From Thermoplasmata archaeon (GTDB lineage: Archaea; Thermoplasmatota; Thermoplasmata; Thermoplasmatales; GCA-001856825), in assembly GCA_021793855.1 (NCBI GenBank), contig JAJYRY010000006.1:1-25440 (forward strand): a DNA stretch of 25,440 nt. The letters are read 5' to 3'. The notes under the pieces were generated by a model. It made no database searches. It saw only the letters and a program-made list of their open reading frames with translations, and had not been told where the DNA came from. A program made the position numbers and the translations under genes. This document shows positions 6,195 to 13,678 of the stretch, one piece after another; the stretch's first letter is position 1; each line of letters opens with the position of its first letter.

Positions 6195-6717
6195 CGATAA
6201 TCACCTCCGCAACTCTTTCTGCACCTTCGTAGCTGGCGTCGACGACAAGGTCATATATTGAAGTATCCCTGTAGTCTATCCCGTAATACTTCTTATAACG
6301 TTCCCACTCGCTCTCTTGCCTTTCCCGCATTTGGAAAAGGATGTTGTCACCAGTCTCCGCCTCCCTGGTATGAATGGAATTCCTTATCCTCTCCAGCCTG
6401 ACTTCCTCCTTCGCATCAACAAAAACCTTGAATGCATTTATCCTGTTGATGTGGCAGAGCCACCCTGAAAGCCTTGATTCTACAACCAGGTTATCCCTAC
6501 TTTTCATGACTTCCAGAAGATAATCGTCCAGCATCTTGTCGTACTTTTCATCTTTTTCTGCTGCCGAACCCAGCTCGGCAAGTGACATGTTAAGCTCCCT
6601 CGCCTTCTCCCTGAAAATCTTGCCACCTGTTATGAGCTCGTAAGACAACCTGTTGCTCACTATTTCTGCAACCGTTGTCTTACCGCTGCCCGGCGGGCCC
6701 GATATAGTTACCCTCAT
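6163..6717 (-). CDS. cmk: CMP kinase (cytidylate kinase)
   Basis: Archaeal-type (d)CMP kinase that phosphorylates CMP with ATP, 184 residues, the usual length. The P-loop GPPGSGKTT spans residues 7-15. A lid-like Arg-rich stretch (RNSIHTREAE) and a CMP-site VVESRLSG segment follow. The ATG gives the exact family N-terminus MRVTISGPPG, although this makes it overlap the upstream membrane-protein gene by 38 nt; GGAGTG before the ATG serves as ribosome binding site. Its 3' end contains the GGAGGTGAT that appears to serve truB. In many archaea eL34 and eL14 genes lie between cmk and cbf5; here the two genes overlap directly. Confidence 0.95.
   Translation of the reverse strand: MRVTISGPPGSGKTTVAEIVSNRLSYELITGGKIFREKARELNMSLAELGSAAEKDEKYDKMLDDYLLEVMKSRDNLVVESRLSGWLCHINRINAFKVFVDAKEEVRLERIRNSIHTREAETGDNILFQMRERQESEWERYKKYYGIDYRDTSIYDLVVDASYEGAERVAEVIIDGLNLRKRTI
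6200..6208 (-). promoter_or_regulatory. Perfect Shine-Dalgarno site for truB inside cmk
   Basis: GGAGGTGAT is a full-length complement of the archaeal 16S rRNA 3' end. Downstream there is no ATG, GTG or TTG in any frame up to the conserved Cbf5 N-terminal segment. In the truB frame the codons that follow are TTA, TCG, ACG (6194) and, further on, ATC (6185). Other genes of this operon use the same box with 4-6 nt spacers, so the ACG sits at the preferred distance. Confidence 0.65.
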
Positions 6718-7393
6718 TCCTTACACTCCGCCTCATGTACCATAGTTTGAGCGAGTACTGCAGAGGATAGGTGAAGATCAATGAGAATAGTGAATAAAGA
6801 CCTATCCATACGTAAAATCCGTGGAACAGGTACATCATATTCCCTGTCTGTGCAGAGAATGGGTATGATATGAATGTTGTCCCCAAAGTCTCCGCGTGAT
6901 ACATGAAACCTATCAGCCACGCAAAAATCAGTACTGTCAGTATAAGAGTCACGAAAGTCGGTTTCATCTGCTGCTGCGTAAGCTTCATTGAATCCTGCAT
7001 AGACTTTGACTGCTCTGCCCTGACAGCGTTCATTTCAGACTTATCCTTTGTTCTTATTGCCTCCCTGTAACGCTCCTGAAGTTTCTTGTTCTTGTGCTGC
7101 ATTTCCGCCATTGCAAAGTAGTCGGTGAAGAAATGCCTTGCAATCGTGTTGACAAACCCAGTTATAAGAGCTGCTATCAAAATAGTGAAAAGTGGATCCT
7201 TGAATCCGAACCCGATGAACGGTTGTAAGATGTATGTCATGGGAATCGCAAAAAGGGTCCGCAGTGAGGGTATTGTGTAAACGAAAAGTAGAAGGATCAT
7301 TATCAGGAAGTAAAGCATCTGCGTCCTCATTCCCGAGGACATAGCCTGCTGCTGCTCCCGAGTTTGCGGTGGAGTTGTCCTACCCTGACTCAT
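6680..7393 (-). CDS. DUF106 / EMC3-TMCO1-type membrane insertase homologue (YidC/Oxa1 superfamily)
   Basis: Archaeal DUF106 protein of 237 residues, a family structurally related to YidC/Oxa1 and eukaryotic EMC3/TMCO1, thought to help insert membrane proteins. Hydrophobic segments lie at about 27-45, 66-84, 146-165 and 188-210. A charged helical hairpin rich in Lys, Glu and Gln (about 95-145) lies between the second and third, the cytoplasmic coiled coil typical of the family. The ATG overlaps the adkA stop (ATGA) and follows GGAGGCGAG. Placement between secY-adkA and cmk is the standard archaeal order and supports a role beside the translocon. The C-terminal 12 codons overlap cmk. Confidence 0.88.
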   Translation of the reverse strand: MSQGRTTPPQTREQQQAMSSGMRTQMLYFLIMILLLFVYTIPSLRTLFAIPMTYILQPFIGFGFKDPLFTILIAALITGFVNTIARHFFTDYFAMAEMQHKNKKLQERYREAIRTKDKSEMNAVRAEQSKSMQDSMKLTQQQMKPTFVTLILTVLIFAWLIGFMYHAETLGTTFISYPFSAQTGNMMYLFHGFYVWIGLYSLFSLIFTYPLQYSLKLWYMRRSVRNEGNYIGPAGQR

Positions 7394-7953
7394 TGCTCGC
7401 CTCCGTCGTTTGGCCTTATGACGGATATTATCTTTGCAGAAGCTTCCTTGACTTTTCCGTTTTCATTCATTACTACCAGGAATGGAGAGCCTGTCATTGC
7501 AGAATAAGTTATTCCATAACTCCTGTTTGCATCAAGATGAGCCCTTATTCTTTCCAGGGAATCCTTATCCCTGTTTCTCCTAGGGTCGTTCTTCCTCCTC
7601 TCAAAAATTTCGAGTGGATCTGCCTCTATTGATACGAAGAGATCTGGGTTGATAGCTTCCAGGACCTTTACTGGAAGACCGGGAAGGTATCCGCCCTTCG
7701 TGTTTATGGAAAAATGCGTATCAATGATCACATCGCTGATCTGTGCAAGCTTGTCTGCCGCCACCTTCTGTATTTCCTTCTGCTTTTCAACAGGGAGCTT
7801 CCTCAGCTCGTCCCTGTTCTTCGCATAGTCCCTGGAAATAGCCTCCTTGAGCATGGCGTCCCCGTAATTTTCCACCCTGAATCCTTCCTTCACAAGCTCA
7901 TCAAGCACAGTTGTCTTTCCAACCCCAGGTATACCGCCTATTATCACTTTCAT
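7390..7953 (-). CDS. adkA: Archaeal adenylate kinase
   Basis: Converts ATP + AMP to 2 ADP; archaeal AdkA type, distinct from bacterial Adk. 187 residues, near the usual length of about 190. The P-loop GIPGVGKTT is at residues 7-15, an IIDTHFSI segment forms the AMP side, and an Arg-rich RRKNDPRRNRD segment corresponds to the lid. The ATG follows the SecY stop with no gap, and the stop overlaps the DUF106 ATG by 4 nt. The secY-adk pairing is conserved across archaea and bacteria. Confidence 0.95.
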   Translation of the reverse strand: MKVIIGGIPGVGKTTVLDELVKEGFRVENYGDAMLKEAISRDYAKNRDELRKLPVEKQKEIQKVAADKLAQISDVIIDTHFSINTKGGYLPGLPVKVLEAINPDLFVSIEADPLEIFERRKNDPRRNRDKDSLERIRAHLDANRSYGITYSAMTGSPFLVVMNENGKVKEASAKIISVIRPNDGGEQ

Positions 7954-9711
7954 CTAAAGCCCCCCAAAGAAGTCTCTCATGAACGGATACATTTCAGTGA
8001 GCTGTTCTTTTCCCATTGCCTGGTATAGCTGTATGACTATTCCCACCGTAAGCAACACTCCGGTTCCGGAAGCATTTCCGACAGTTCCAATCATGTCTGC
8101 GCCTGCAGCAAGGAAACCAACAGCAGCACCGCTGAATACAGTTATGGCGGGGATGTACTTGTCGAGGACCCTCTTAAGCACCCTCGGATCCCTCCTGAAA
8201 CCAGGTATCTGCATTCCGGAGCTCTGTATCTGCTTTGCAACACCCTCAGAATTCATGTTCGTCGTCTCGATCCAGAACTTTGCGAACATTATGGAAGCGC
8301 CGACCATGAAGGTGACGTAAGCCAGAACGTGAACCCCCATCTCCCACGGTGGATGACCCAAGAGCTGTGCCTGGTAAACAGATGGTTGCAGCATAGGGAA
8401 GAGCCAGTTTGCTATACCGTTCGGGTTTTGAAGGTACCATGCAAGCCCTCCTATAGGTGAAGTGGTCTGTATGTTCAGTTGCGTTGCTAGTGCCGAAGTA
8501 GGATATGCACCGAATAGGAAATCGTGACCGAGGATGGGCACGTGGGCCAGCGTCGGATTCGTCCAGAAGATAAGACTCCACATGGATAGATTCGCTAGAA
8601 CTGCTGAAGCAAGTATGACTGGTATATTCGAAGCGTACATCAGTTGTATCGGATACCTGCCTCTTGCACCCCTCGCCCTTTCATGGGCGAGCGGCAGTTC
8701 TACTTTGACGTTCTGTGCCCAAACGACAAGGAAGAATATGAAAATCGTTCCAAGCAGGGCAATCAGCGGATTTGGAGGGGAGAATATTATTCTCTCGAGC
8801 CCACCGGAGAAAAGCTGTATGGAGCTAAAGTGGCCGAAAAGGTAGAACGTCTTTGGAAGCGCACCCGTCGGGGGGTTGAGGACCGAGAGAGCCTGGCCAG
8901 ATGTGATTGGCACCCAGTTCAAGGTGCCCAGAACGAGGGCCTGCGAGACACCTGCAGCTATGAATAATGATACACCTGAGCCGATTCCCCACTTTGAAAT
9001 CAGTTCATCCATGAAGAATAGGAGGTAGGACCCGAAGAATATCTGCAATACGATAAAAAGTCTAGCCAGAATCAGCCCGTATCCAGGTACTGCACCGTTT
9101 AATGCGGAGATGAATGCAGGGTCCGGCGGTAGGTATCCAAATACCTGTGGAACTGCTTCCACGAATATCATCACGACAACAAGCAGTTTCTGGGCCCCTT
9201 GATAGAGTGCCTTGTCTTCGCTTTTCGTAAGATCGATATTTATTATCTTTGCACCTACGAATAGCTGCATAATGATGCTTGCAGTAACTATAGGGCCGAT
9301 CCCAAGGTCCATAATGGAACCTGCCTGCCCAGCAAAAATTGACCTGAAGGATGCAAAGACATCTATTATCTGGGCCTTGTCCAATCCATAGATGAATATG
9401 TTAGACAGGACGAAGTAAATCATGAGCACCAGAGCGGTCCAGAGGAACTTTTCCTTGAATCTGACATGTCTTCCCGGCCTCTTAACTGCAGGAAGCCTCT
9501 CCACGAGATTCTTCCAACCGTACAGCTTTGAACCCTCGCCACGGTAAGACAGCAGGAGATATGTGAGGTAGTATAGTGGTGAAAAGAAGAGCGAAAGGAT
9601 GACTGTATACGCAATATTGCCTTTAGCGTACCTGTAGTCAATGTATACGTTAAGGGCGAATACGAGAATCAGAGGTATGGAAACAAATCTATTCCTCTTT
9701 ATCTCCACCAT
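7954..9711 (-). CDS. secY: Protein translocase subunit SecY with an N-terminal two-helix extension
   Basis: Central channel of the Sec translocon in the cytoplasmic membrane, 585 residues; typical archaeal SecY has about 430-490. The canonical protein begins only at about residue 67 (LVERLPAVKRPGRHVRFKEK). It is preceded by a segment with two predicted extra helices at about 9-27 and 34-56. The plug/pore region (LGIGPIVTASIIMQL), the cytosolic loop VELPLAHERARGARGRYPIQ and the ETTNMNSEGVAKQIQSSGM loop are normal. Two outward loops, roughly residues 250-300 and 395-455, look longer than usual. The ATG at 9711 follows GAGGTAG (9719-9725). It overlaps uL15 by 23 nt. Confidence 0.93.
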   Translation of the reverse strand: MVEIKRNRFVSIPLILVFALNVYIDYRYAKGNIAYTVILSLFFSPLYYLTYLLLSYRGEGSKLYGWKNLVERLPAVKRPGRHVRFKEKFLWTALVLMIYFVLSNIFIYGLDKAQIIDVFASFRSIFAGQAGSIMDLGIGPIVTASIIMQLFVGAKIINIDLTKSEDKALYQGAQKLLVVVMIFVEAVPQVFGYLPPDPAFISALNGAVPGYGLILARLFIVLQIFFGSYLLFFMDELISKWGIGSGVSLFIAAGVSQALVLGTLNWVPITSGQALSVLNPPTGALPKTFYLFGHFSSIQLFSGGLERIIFSPPNPLIALLGTIFIFFLVVWAQNVKVELPLAHERARGARGRYPIQLMYASNIPVILASAVLANLSMWSLIFWTNPTLAHVPILGHDFLFGAYPTSALATQLNIQTTSPIGGLAWYLQNPNGIANWLFPMLQPSVYQAQLLGHPPWEMGVHVLAYVTFMVGASIMFAKFWIETTNMNSEGVAKQIQSSGMQIPGFRRDPRVLKRVLDKYIPAITVFSGAAVGFLAAGADMIGTVGNASGTGVLLTVGIVIQLYQAMGKEQLTEMYPFMRDFFGGL

Positions 9712-10138
9712 TAGTTTCTACCTCTCCCCCTGCGCTCTTTACCTTCTCTATAGCTCTCTCCGTTGCCCTTCCTACCTTTATGCTAAACGGCCTGCCTATC
9801 TGTCCCCCACCTAGGAGGACATCATATCCAATTTTCTCCAGGTCGATCTTTATCTTATCATCTTCAACATGAGCCATTCCTGTCTCAAGCAGTCTTTCGG
9901 AAGTCCTGTCAATGTCCCCGATGTTGATAGCCTTGATAACTGATTTCTGTGCGTGCCTGGTAAATCCGTGGACACCGTAGTGATCAGGCATGTACTTGAC
10001 CATCCATATCCATCTGTGCTTCCCGAGGCCGGCCATTCCCTTGCCTCCTCTCTTTCCCTTCCCCCTTCCGGCCTTGTGCCCTCTACCGTATGAGGACCCT
10101 CTGTATTTCTTAGTTTTCTCCTTGACCACTCTTACCAC
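9689..10138 (-). CDS. rpl15: 50S ribosomal protein uL15
   Basis: Large-subunit protein of 149 residues from the GTG at 10138. The glycine- and arginine-rich N-terminal tail that threads into rRNA (GRGHKAGRGKGKRGGKGMAG) is followed by the archaeal KHRW segment and a globular C-terminal part with GRATERAIEKVKSAGG. A second GTG at 10129 may be the true start: AGGTGG lies 5 nt upstream of it and the product would begin [12 protein letters not shown], closer to relatives. It overlaps both uL30 and secY. Confidence 0.94.
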   Translation of the reverse strand: MVRVVKEKTKKYRGSSYGRGHKAGRGKGKRGGKGMAGLGKHRWIWMVKYMPDHYGVHGFTRHAQKSVIKAINIGDIDRTSERLLETGMAHVEDDKIKIDLEKIGYDVLLGGGQIGRPFSIKVGRATERAIEKVKSAGGEVETNGGDKEE

Positions 10139-10592
10139 CTTCCAGCATGGCGTCTATTAGTTTGTTTATATCCTTTCCCCTGTATCCCAGAGCGCCCTTC
10201 GTCTTCACAGTCCTTTTCGTTGAATGGTATCCTTTCCTTGGAGGGTTCATCCGGAACACGGGCTTCATATTCTCTATGTCCCTGATCTTAAGACTACCAT
10301 CCAGAAGCTTCGACGCCACTTCTTTCAGGCTCCCGAAACCAAGCTCGTTTAAAACAGTATCGTCTAGCGGTTTGTTCCCGGTCATCCTGCCTCTTTCCTG
10401 GAGGAGCTTCAGTAGATGCTCCTCATCTATTTCCCCCCATGTAACGTAATCCTTTGCCTTCCTTACCTGGCCAATCTGGGATTCGTCCACCAGGACTAGA
10501 TGATTATTCTTGAGCAGCCTTAGCTCCTGGAAAGCTCTCCTTATGTGCACGTCTGTTTTATTGCTTCCCCTGACTTTTATCACTGCTAACAT
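10110..10592 (-). CDS. rpl30: 50S ribosomal protein uL30
   Basis: Archaeal-length uL30 of 160 residues, with the L30 core at the N-terminus ([20 protein letters not shown]) and the archaeal/eukaryotic C-terminal extension ending in a [14 protein letters not shown] segment. The ATG follows GGAGGTG with a 6 nt spacer. The first 35 nt overlap the end of uS5, one of the longer overlaps of the operon. Confidence 0.95.
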   Translation of the reverse strand: MLAVIKVRGSNKTDVHIRRAFQELRLLKNNHLVLVDESQIGQVRKAKDYVTWGEIDEEHLLKLLQERGRMTGNKPLDDTVLNELGFGSLKEVASKLLDGSLKIRDIENMKPVFRMNPPRKGYHSTKRTVKTKGALGYRGKDINKLIDAMLEGGKSGQGEN

Positions 10593-11244
10593 TCATCACA
10601 CCTCCTTTGTAAATGGGTGTACTCAGGTTCAACTTCTCATTTATCTTGAACTTGGATGTCTCCTTCAGTGCATTGAAGGTTGCATAAGCAAAATTCACTG
10701 TACTCTTTGTGTGTCCTTCAGAGAAACCCCAAGTATCAGATATTCCAGCAATCGAAAGTACTTTCTTCGGAATGTCACCAATCGCGAGCCCCACTCCCTG
10801 AGGAGCAGGTTTCAAGTATACTCTTACTGAGCCGGATTTCCCCATGACCTCGAACGGTAGCGTGTGGCTCCTTCCGCAACCGCATTCCCAGGAACCGCAC
10901 CCTCTCTTGATCTCTATCAGGTTTATCTTCGCATTCTCTATTGCCTTCTGTATTGCATCCCCAGTCTCCTTTGCCTTTCCATGTCCCATCCCAACGTAAC
11001 CGTCCTTGTTGCCTATGACAACGGTAGCTGCAAATTTTACCTTCCTGCCGGAATCTGACATCTTCTGGACCATCTTTATCTCTATTACCTCGTCTTCAAG
11101 ATTTGGCACCAGGGTATCTACAATGCCCGATTCCCTTATGGGCATGTGCGTACCTATCACTTCAGATATCGATTTGATCTTCCCTTCCTTTACCATCTTC
11201 CCAAGCCTGGTCCTTGGTATCCACTCTATTTCTTCTTTTGTCAC
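10558..11244 (-). CDS. rps5: 30S ribosomal protein uS5
   Basis: Small-subunit protein involved in decoding accuracy, 228 residues. The double-stranded RNA-binding S5 domain is at residues 60-125 ([20 protein letters not shown]). The archaeal [18 protein letters not shown] insertion with its three cysteines comes next, and then the C-terminal S5 domain with [15 protein letters not shown]. The GTG start overlaps the uL18 stop (GTGA), with GGAGG nearby upstream. Confidence 0.95.
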   Translation of the reverse strand: MTKEEIEWIPRTRLGKMVKEGKIKSISEVIGTHMPIRESGIVDTLVPNLEDEVIEIKMVQKMSDSGRKVKFAATVVIGNKDGYVGMGHGKAKETGDAIQKAIENAKINLIEIKRGCGSWECGCGRSHTLPFEVMGKSGSVRVYLKPAPQGVGLAIGDIPKKVLSIAGISDTWGFSEGHTKSTVNFAYATFNALKETSKFKINEKLNLSTPIYKGGVMNVSSDKSQGKQ

Positions 11245-11747
11245 AGTGATTCCTCCATTGTTTTCTTGACTTCATCAATAGAATTTTCAGCGACAGTCTT
11301 CAGATGCTTTCCGTGCAGCCTCTCCTTCTTGGGCAGGAATTTCTTGTCCACCGGTACCTTCAGGCCGGAATCCACAAGTCCCTGAACACTGGCCATCAGC
11401 TTGCCTCCCCTTACAACCTTCTGTCTTCCCATGTCAACTATCACTTTCTTTATTCCCTTCTTCTTAGCTCTCAGGCCCACTAGATATCCTGCTAGATATG
11501 ATGCGGGCGTGTTGCCTGTTGGGCTCTTCCACCCGAACTTCTTAAGTTCGATAGTGGAGCCATGAGCAACTATCTTGTCGCCGTTTACTGCATACTCCGC
11601 GATATCAACATTCATGTTCATGAGTGATTTCCTGATGACGGCCCTTGGGAGTCCTCCCTTGATGAGCCCCAATCTCTTCCTGTAGTCTGTCTTCTTGAGC
11701 CTTCTTCTCTTTAGCGGCATTATGTATCTTGACTTCAATTCACTCAC
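11241..11747 (-). CDS. rpl18: 50S ribosomal protein uL18
   Basis: 5S rRNA-binding protein of 168 residues. The N-terminal basic segment [21 protein letters not shown] matches the archaeal form, so the start at 11747 is preferred to the inner methionine. The core contains the [21 protein letters not shown] segment typical of the family. It overlaps eL19 by 8 nt and uS5 by 4 nt. Confidence 0.95.
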   Translation of the reverse strand: MSELKSRYIMPLKRRRLKKTDYRKRLGLIKGGLPRAVIRKSLMNMNVDIAEYAVNGDKIVAHGSTIELKKFGWKSPTGNTPASYLAGYLVGLRAKKKGIKKVIVDMGRQKVVRGGKLMASVQGLVDSGLKVPVDKKFLPKKERLHGKHLKTVAENSIDEVKKTMEESL

Positions 11748-12195
11748 CCTTTAGGACCCCTTCCTCGCGCATGTGGAGCAACAGTGCGTTCTTGCTCCTC
11801 AACGCTCCGCCCTTTATCTTCTTGTAGAAGATCCTATAGTCCTTCCTTGTTATCTTACCGGACTCGCGCATCTCCTTCAGCGCATTCCTCATTGACCTGA
11901 TGCTTCTTACCCACTTCCTCTTCCTTGGGTCCCTTGCATTTTTTGTACCTTTCCTAGATCCCTGGCCCTTTCTCCTTCCCTTGTTCCTCTGGGCCTTAGC
12001 CACTTTGAATCTTGACCTGGAATTCCCCTTTGCAGGCTTCTTCTGAATGACGTTCCTCTTTATGAGCTTCCTGACATCATCCCTCGTTACTGCTTCAGCT
12101 ATGTCCTCGATGCTCTTTGTGTCCATCCACACCCTAGACTTTCCTGATTTCATGATGGAAGCGGCCATCCTCTTCTGTGGACTTAATGTTGCCAT
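11740..12195 (-). CDS. rpl19e: 50S ribosomal protein eL19
   Basis: Archaeal/eukaryotic large-subunit protein, 151 residues, strongly basic and helical, with the conserved QKRMAASIMKSGKSRVWMD start and a long basic middle (GRRKGQGSRKGTKNARDPRK). Two adjacent ATG codons lie at 12198 and 12195. The Shine-Dalgarno site GAGGTGA ends 1 nt before the first and 4 nt before the second, so the second is preferred. The start overlaps the eL32 stop. Confidence 0.95.
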   Translation of the reverse strand: MATLSPQKRMAASIMKSGKSRVWMDTKSIEDIAEAVTRDDVRKLIKRNVIQKKPAKGNSRSRFKVAKAQRNKGRRKGQGSRKGTKNARDPRKRKWVRSIRSMRNALKEMRESGKITRKDYRIFYKKIKGGALRSKNALLLHMREEGVLKGE

Positions 12196-12590
12196 CATTT
12201 CACCTCGTTCAGGATTTTAACCCCGAGTGCCTTGGCCTTCTCTTGTATCATGATCCTCTTCTTCCTGCCTATGGTAGAGCTGATCCTTGCTGCCTCTGTC
12301 TTAGGATTTATCCTATCTATGTCTGTTAAGCTGGAAACGTATATTTCCCTGAAACCAGTAGGGTGGAAATATCTAACCTTTGCAGGTCCCCTGTAACCTG
12401 ATTCAACGAACGCGTGCCTATACCCCTTCTTTTCCCTAAGCTTGGAATGTTTCCCCCTTGGCTTCCTCCAGGAAGACCCCAGCCTCACATACCTGAACCA
12501 TTCCTGCCTGTGGAACTCGGGCCTCTTCCTGTTCATCTTGTTCCTGATCTTCAGCAGCCTCTTTCCGTCATTGTCGAGCTCAGCCTTCAA
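12195..12590 (-). CDS. rpl32e: 50S ribosomal protein eL32
   Basis: Archaeal/eukaryotic large-subunit protein of 131 residues. The family core is clear: FHRQEWFRYVRLGSSWRKPRGKHSK, followed by a VRYFHPTGFREIYV segment and the C-terminal ISSTIGRKKR. The start is TTG, supported by a perfect GGTGAT 4 nt upstream, within the end of uL6. No eL31/eL39-type neighbour is present here. Confidence 0.95.
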   Translation of the reverse strand: MKAELDNDGKRLLKIRNKMNRKRPEFHRQEWFRYVRLGSSWRKPRGKHSKLREKKGYRHAFVESGYRGPAKVRYFHPTGFREIYVSSLTDIDRINPKTEAARISSTIGRKKRIMIQEKAKALGVKILNEVK

Positions 12591-13113
12591 CTACATCACC
12601 CTTCCTGACGATGTATATCCCATCCTGAAATACCCTGGGATCGAAACCCTTTATCTTGCTCATCCTTTCTATGCTTGCAGCTGCATTTCCTGTTTCCTCA
12701 AGATCGCTTCCCTCCACTGTCACAAGGTCACCCTTCACCGTCACCTTTGTTTCTGGCCCAAGCGTGATCTTCCTGGGGCTCTTTTCCCCCAGGAAATTAT
12801 CCAGCAGGACCTGGTTTCCCTTCACTGTCACCTTGACGGGGAAGTGTGCATAAACTATCTTCATGGTGTAAATGAATCCTTTCGTGACCCCTATGAATGC
12901 ACTGTTGACAATGCTAGCCCATGTCCCGACAACAGCAATGTCGGTTTTCTTCTCCCTCTTCGTGTAAATCCTGATATTCTTGTCCTTGAGCTCCATCGTG
13001 ACATATTCATTCTTGAATATTTTATTGACCTTTCCCTTTGGACCCTGGGCCTCGAATGCAAAGCCCTCCAGTTTAACTTTTACTCCCTTTGGAATCTCTA
13101 TAACTTTTTCCAT
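12580..13113 (-). CDS. rpl6: 50S ribosomal protein uL6
   Basis: Large-subunit protein near the sarcin-ricin loop, 177 residues with two repeated L6 domains: one over residues 1-80, ending near NSAFIGVTKGF, and one from about 85, with KVTVKGNQVLLDNFLGEKSPR. The ATG at 13113 follows GAGGTGAT with a 4 nt spacer; an out-of-frame ATG immediately precedes it. The gap from uS8 is 10 nt and the end overlaps eL32. Confidence 0.95.
   Translation of the reverse strand: MEKVIEIPKGVKVKLEGFAFEAQGPKGKVNKIFKNEYVTMELKDKNIRIYTKREKKTDIAVVGTWASIVNSAFIGVTKGFIYTMKIVYAHFPVKVTVKGNQVLLDNFLGEKSPRKITLGPETKVTVKGDLVTVEGSDLEETGNAAASIERMSKIKGFDPRVFQDGIYIVRKGDVVEG
12595..12600 (-). promoter_or_regulatory. Shine-Dalgarno site that fixes a TTG start for eL32
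   Basis: GGTGAT with a 4 nt spacer (GTAG) precedes the TTG at 12590. No ATG or GTG in the eL32 frame gives a family-like N-terminus. Same arrangement as eL42 at the left end of the window. Confidence 0.65.
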
Positions 13114-13123
13114 TCATATCACC

Positions 13124-13507
13124 TCAATAGATGAAGGCAAGTGCCCTTCCTCCTGTACCTTTCTTCTTGGCCTCTGCATTGCTCATTACACCTGAGGTAG
13201 TGGATATGACAAGAATTCCGATATCCTGGGCAGGCAGGTATCTTGACTCCCACCTCTCCATCTCCTCCCTCTTGATGGAGAATCTTGGCTTTATCACTCC
13301 GCAGTTGTTGACTGTCTTTGCAACCTTGACCTTGAAAACGCCGCCTTTCCCGTTTTCAACGTACTCGTACTCCTCAATATAACCGTACTTCTGGAAAACC
13401 CTTAGAACCCTTCCAACGAGGTTGGAAGCTCGCACATCCAGTTCCTGTCTTCCGAGTTTTGAAGCGTTCTTTATCGAGATTAGTGCATCGTTTAAAGTAT
13501 CTCCCAT
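13124..13507 (-). CDS. rps8: 30S ribosomal protein uS8
   Basis: Central-domain primary 16S rRNA-binding protein, 127 residues. The N-terminal DTLNDALISIKNASKLGRQ and the C-terminal signature STTSGVMSNAEAKKKGTGG identify it. The ATG follows GAGGTGA with a 4 nt A spacer. A gap of 9 nt separates it from the uS14 stop. Confidence 0.96.
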   Translation of the reverse strand: MGDTLNDALISIKNASKLGRQELDVRASNLVGRVLRVFQKYGYIEEYEYVENGKGGVFKVKVAKTVNNCGVIKPRFSIKREEMERWESRYLPAQDIGILVISTTSGVMSNAEAKKKGTGGRALAFIY

Positions 13508-13516
13508 TTTTTCACC

Positions 13517-13678
13517 TCACGAATATTTCTCGAACCCCAGTTCGGGCGCGATTTCCCTGAAGCACTGCCTGCAAAGGTGCAAATTGTATCTCCTCACTAG
13601 CCCCCTTTTCCTCCCGCACCTCTCGCAACCATCCTTCCGGCCGTACTTCTTTTTCGGGGCAAGTTTTGTCTGTGCCAA
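13517..13678 (-). CDS. rps14: 30S ribosomal protein uS14, zinc-binding form
   Basis: Very short gene, 53 residues from a TTG. The zinc site is CERC at residues 18-21 and CRQC at 36-39, around the basic [14 protein letters not shown] segment that contacts the 3' major domain of 16S rRNA. The length is typical of archaeal uS14. The start is set by GGAGGTG (13685-13691), 6 nt before the TTG; there is no ATG in frame. It lies between uL5 and uS8 as in all archaeal spc clusters. Confidence 0.95.
   Translation of the reverse strand: MAQTKLAPKKKYGRKDGCERCGRKRGLVRRYNLHLCRQCFREIAPELGFEKYS

Noticed and set aside
12442..13134. 230-residue plus-strand frame opposite uL6 and eL32
   Set aside because: It is antisense to two certain ribosomal protein genes, has no promoter or ribosome binding site, and its sequence is Leu/His/Phe/Ser-rich as expected for the complement of Lys/Glu-rich coding sequence.
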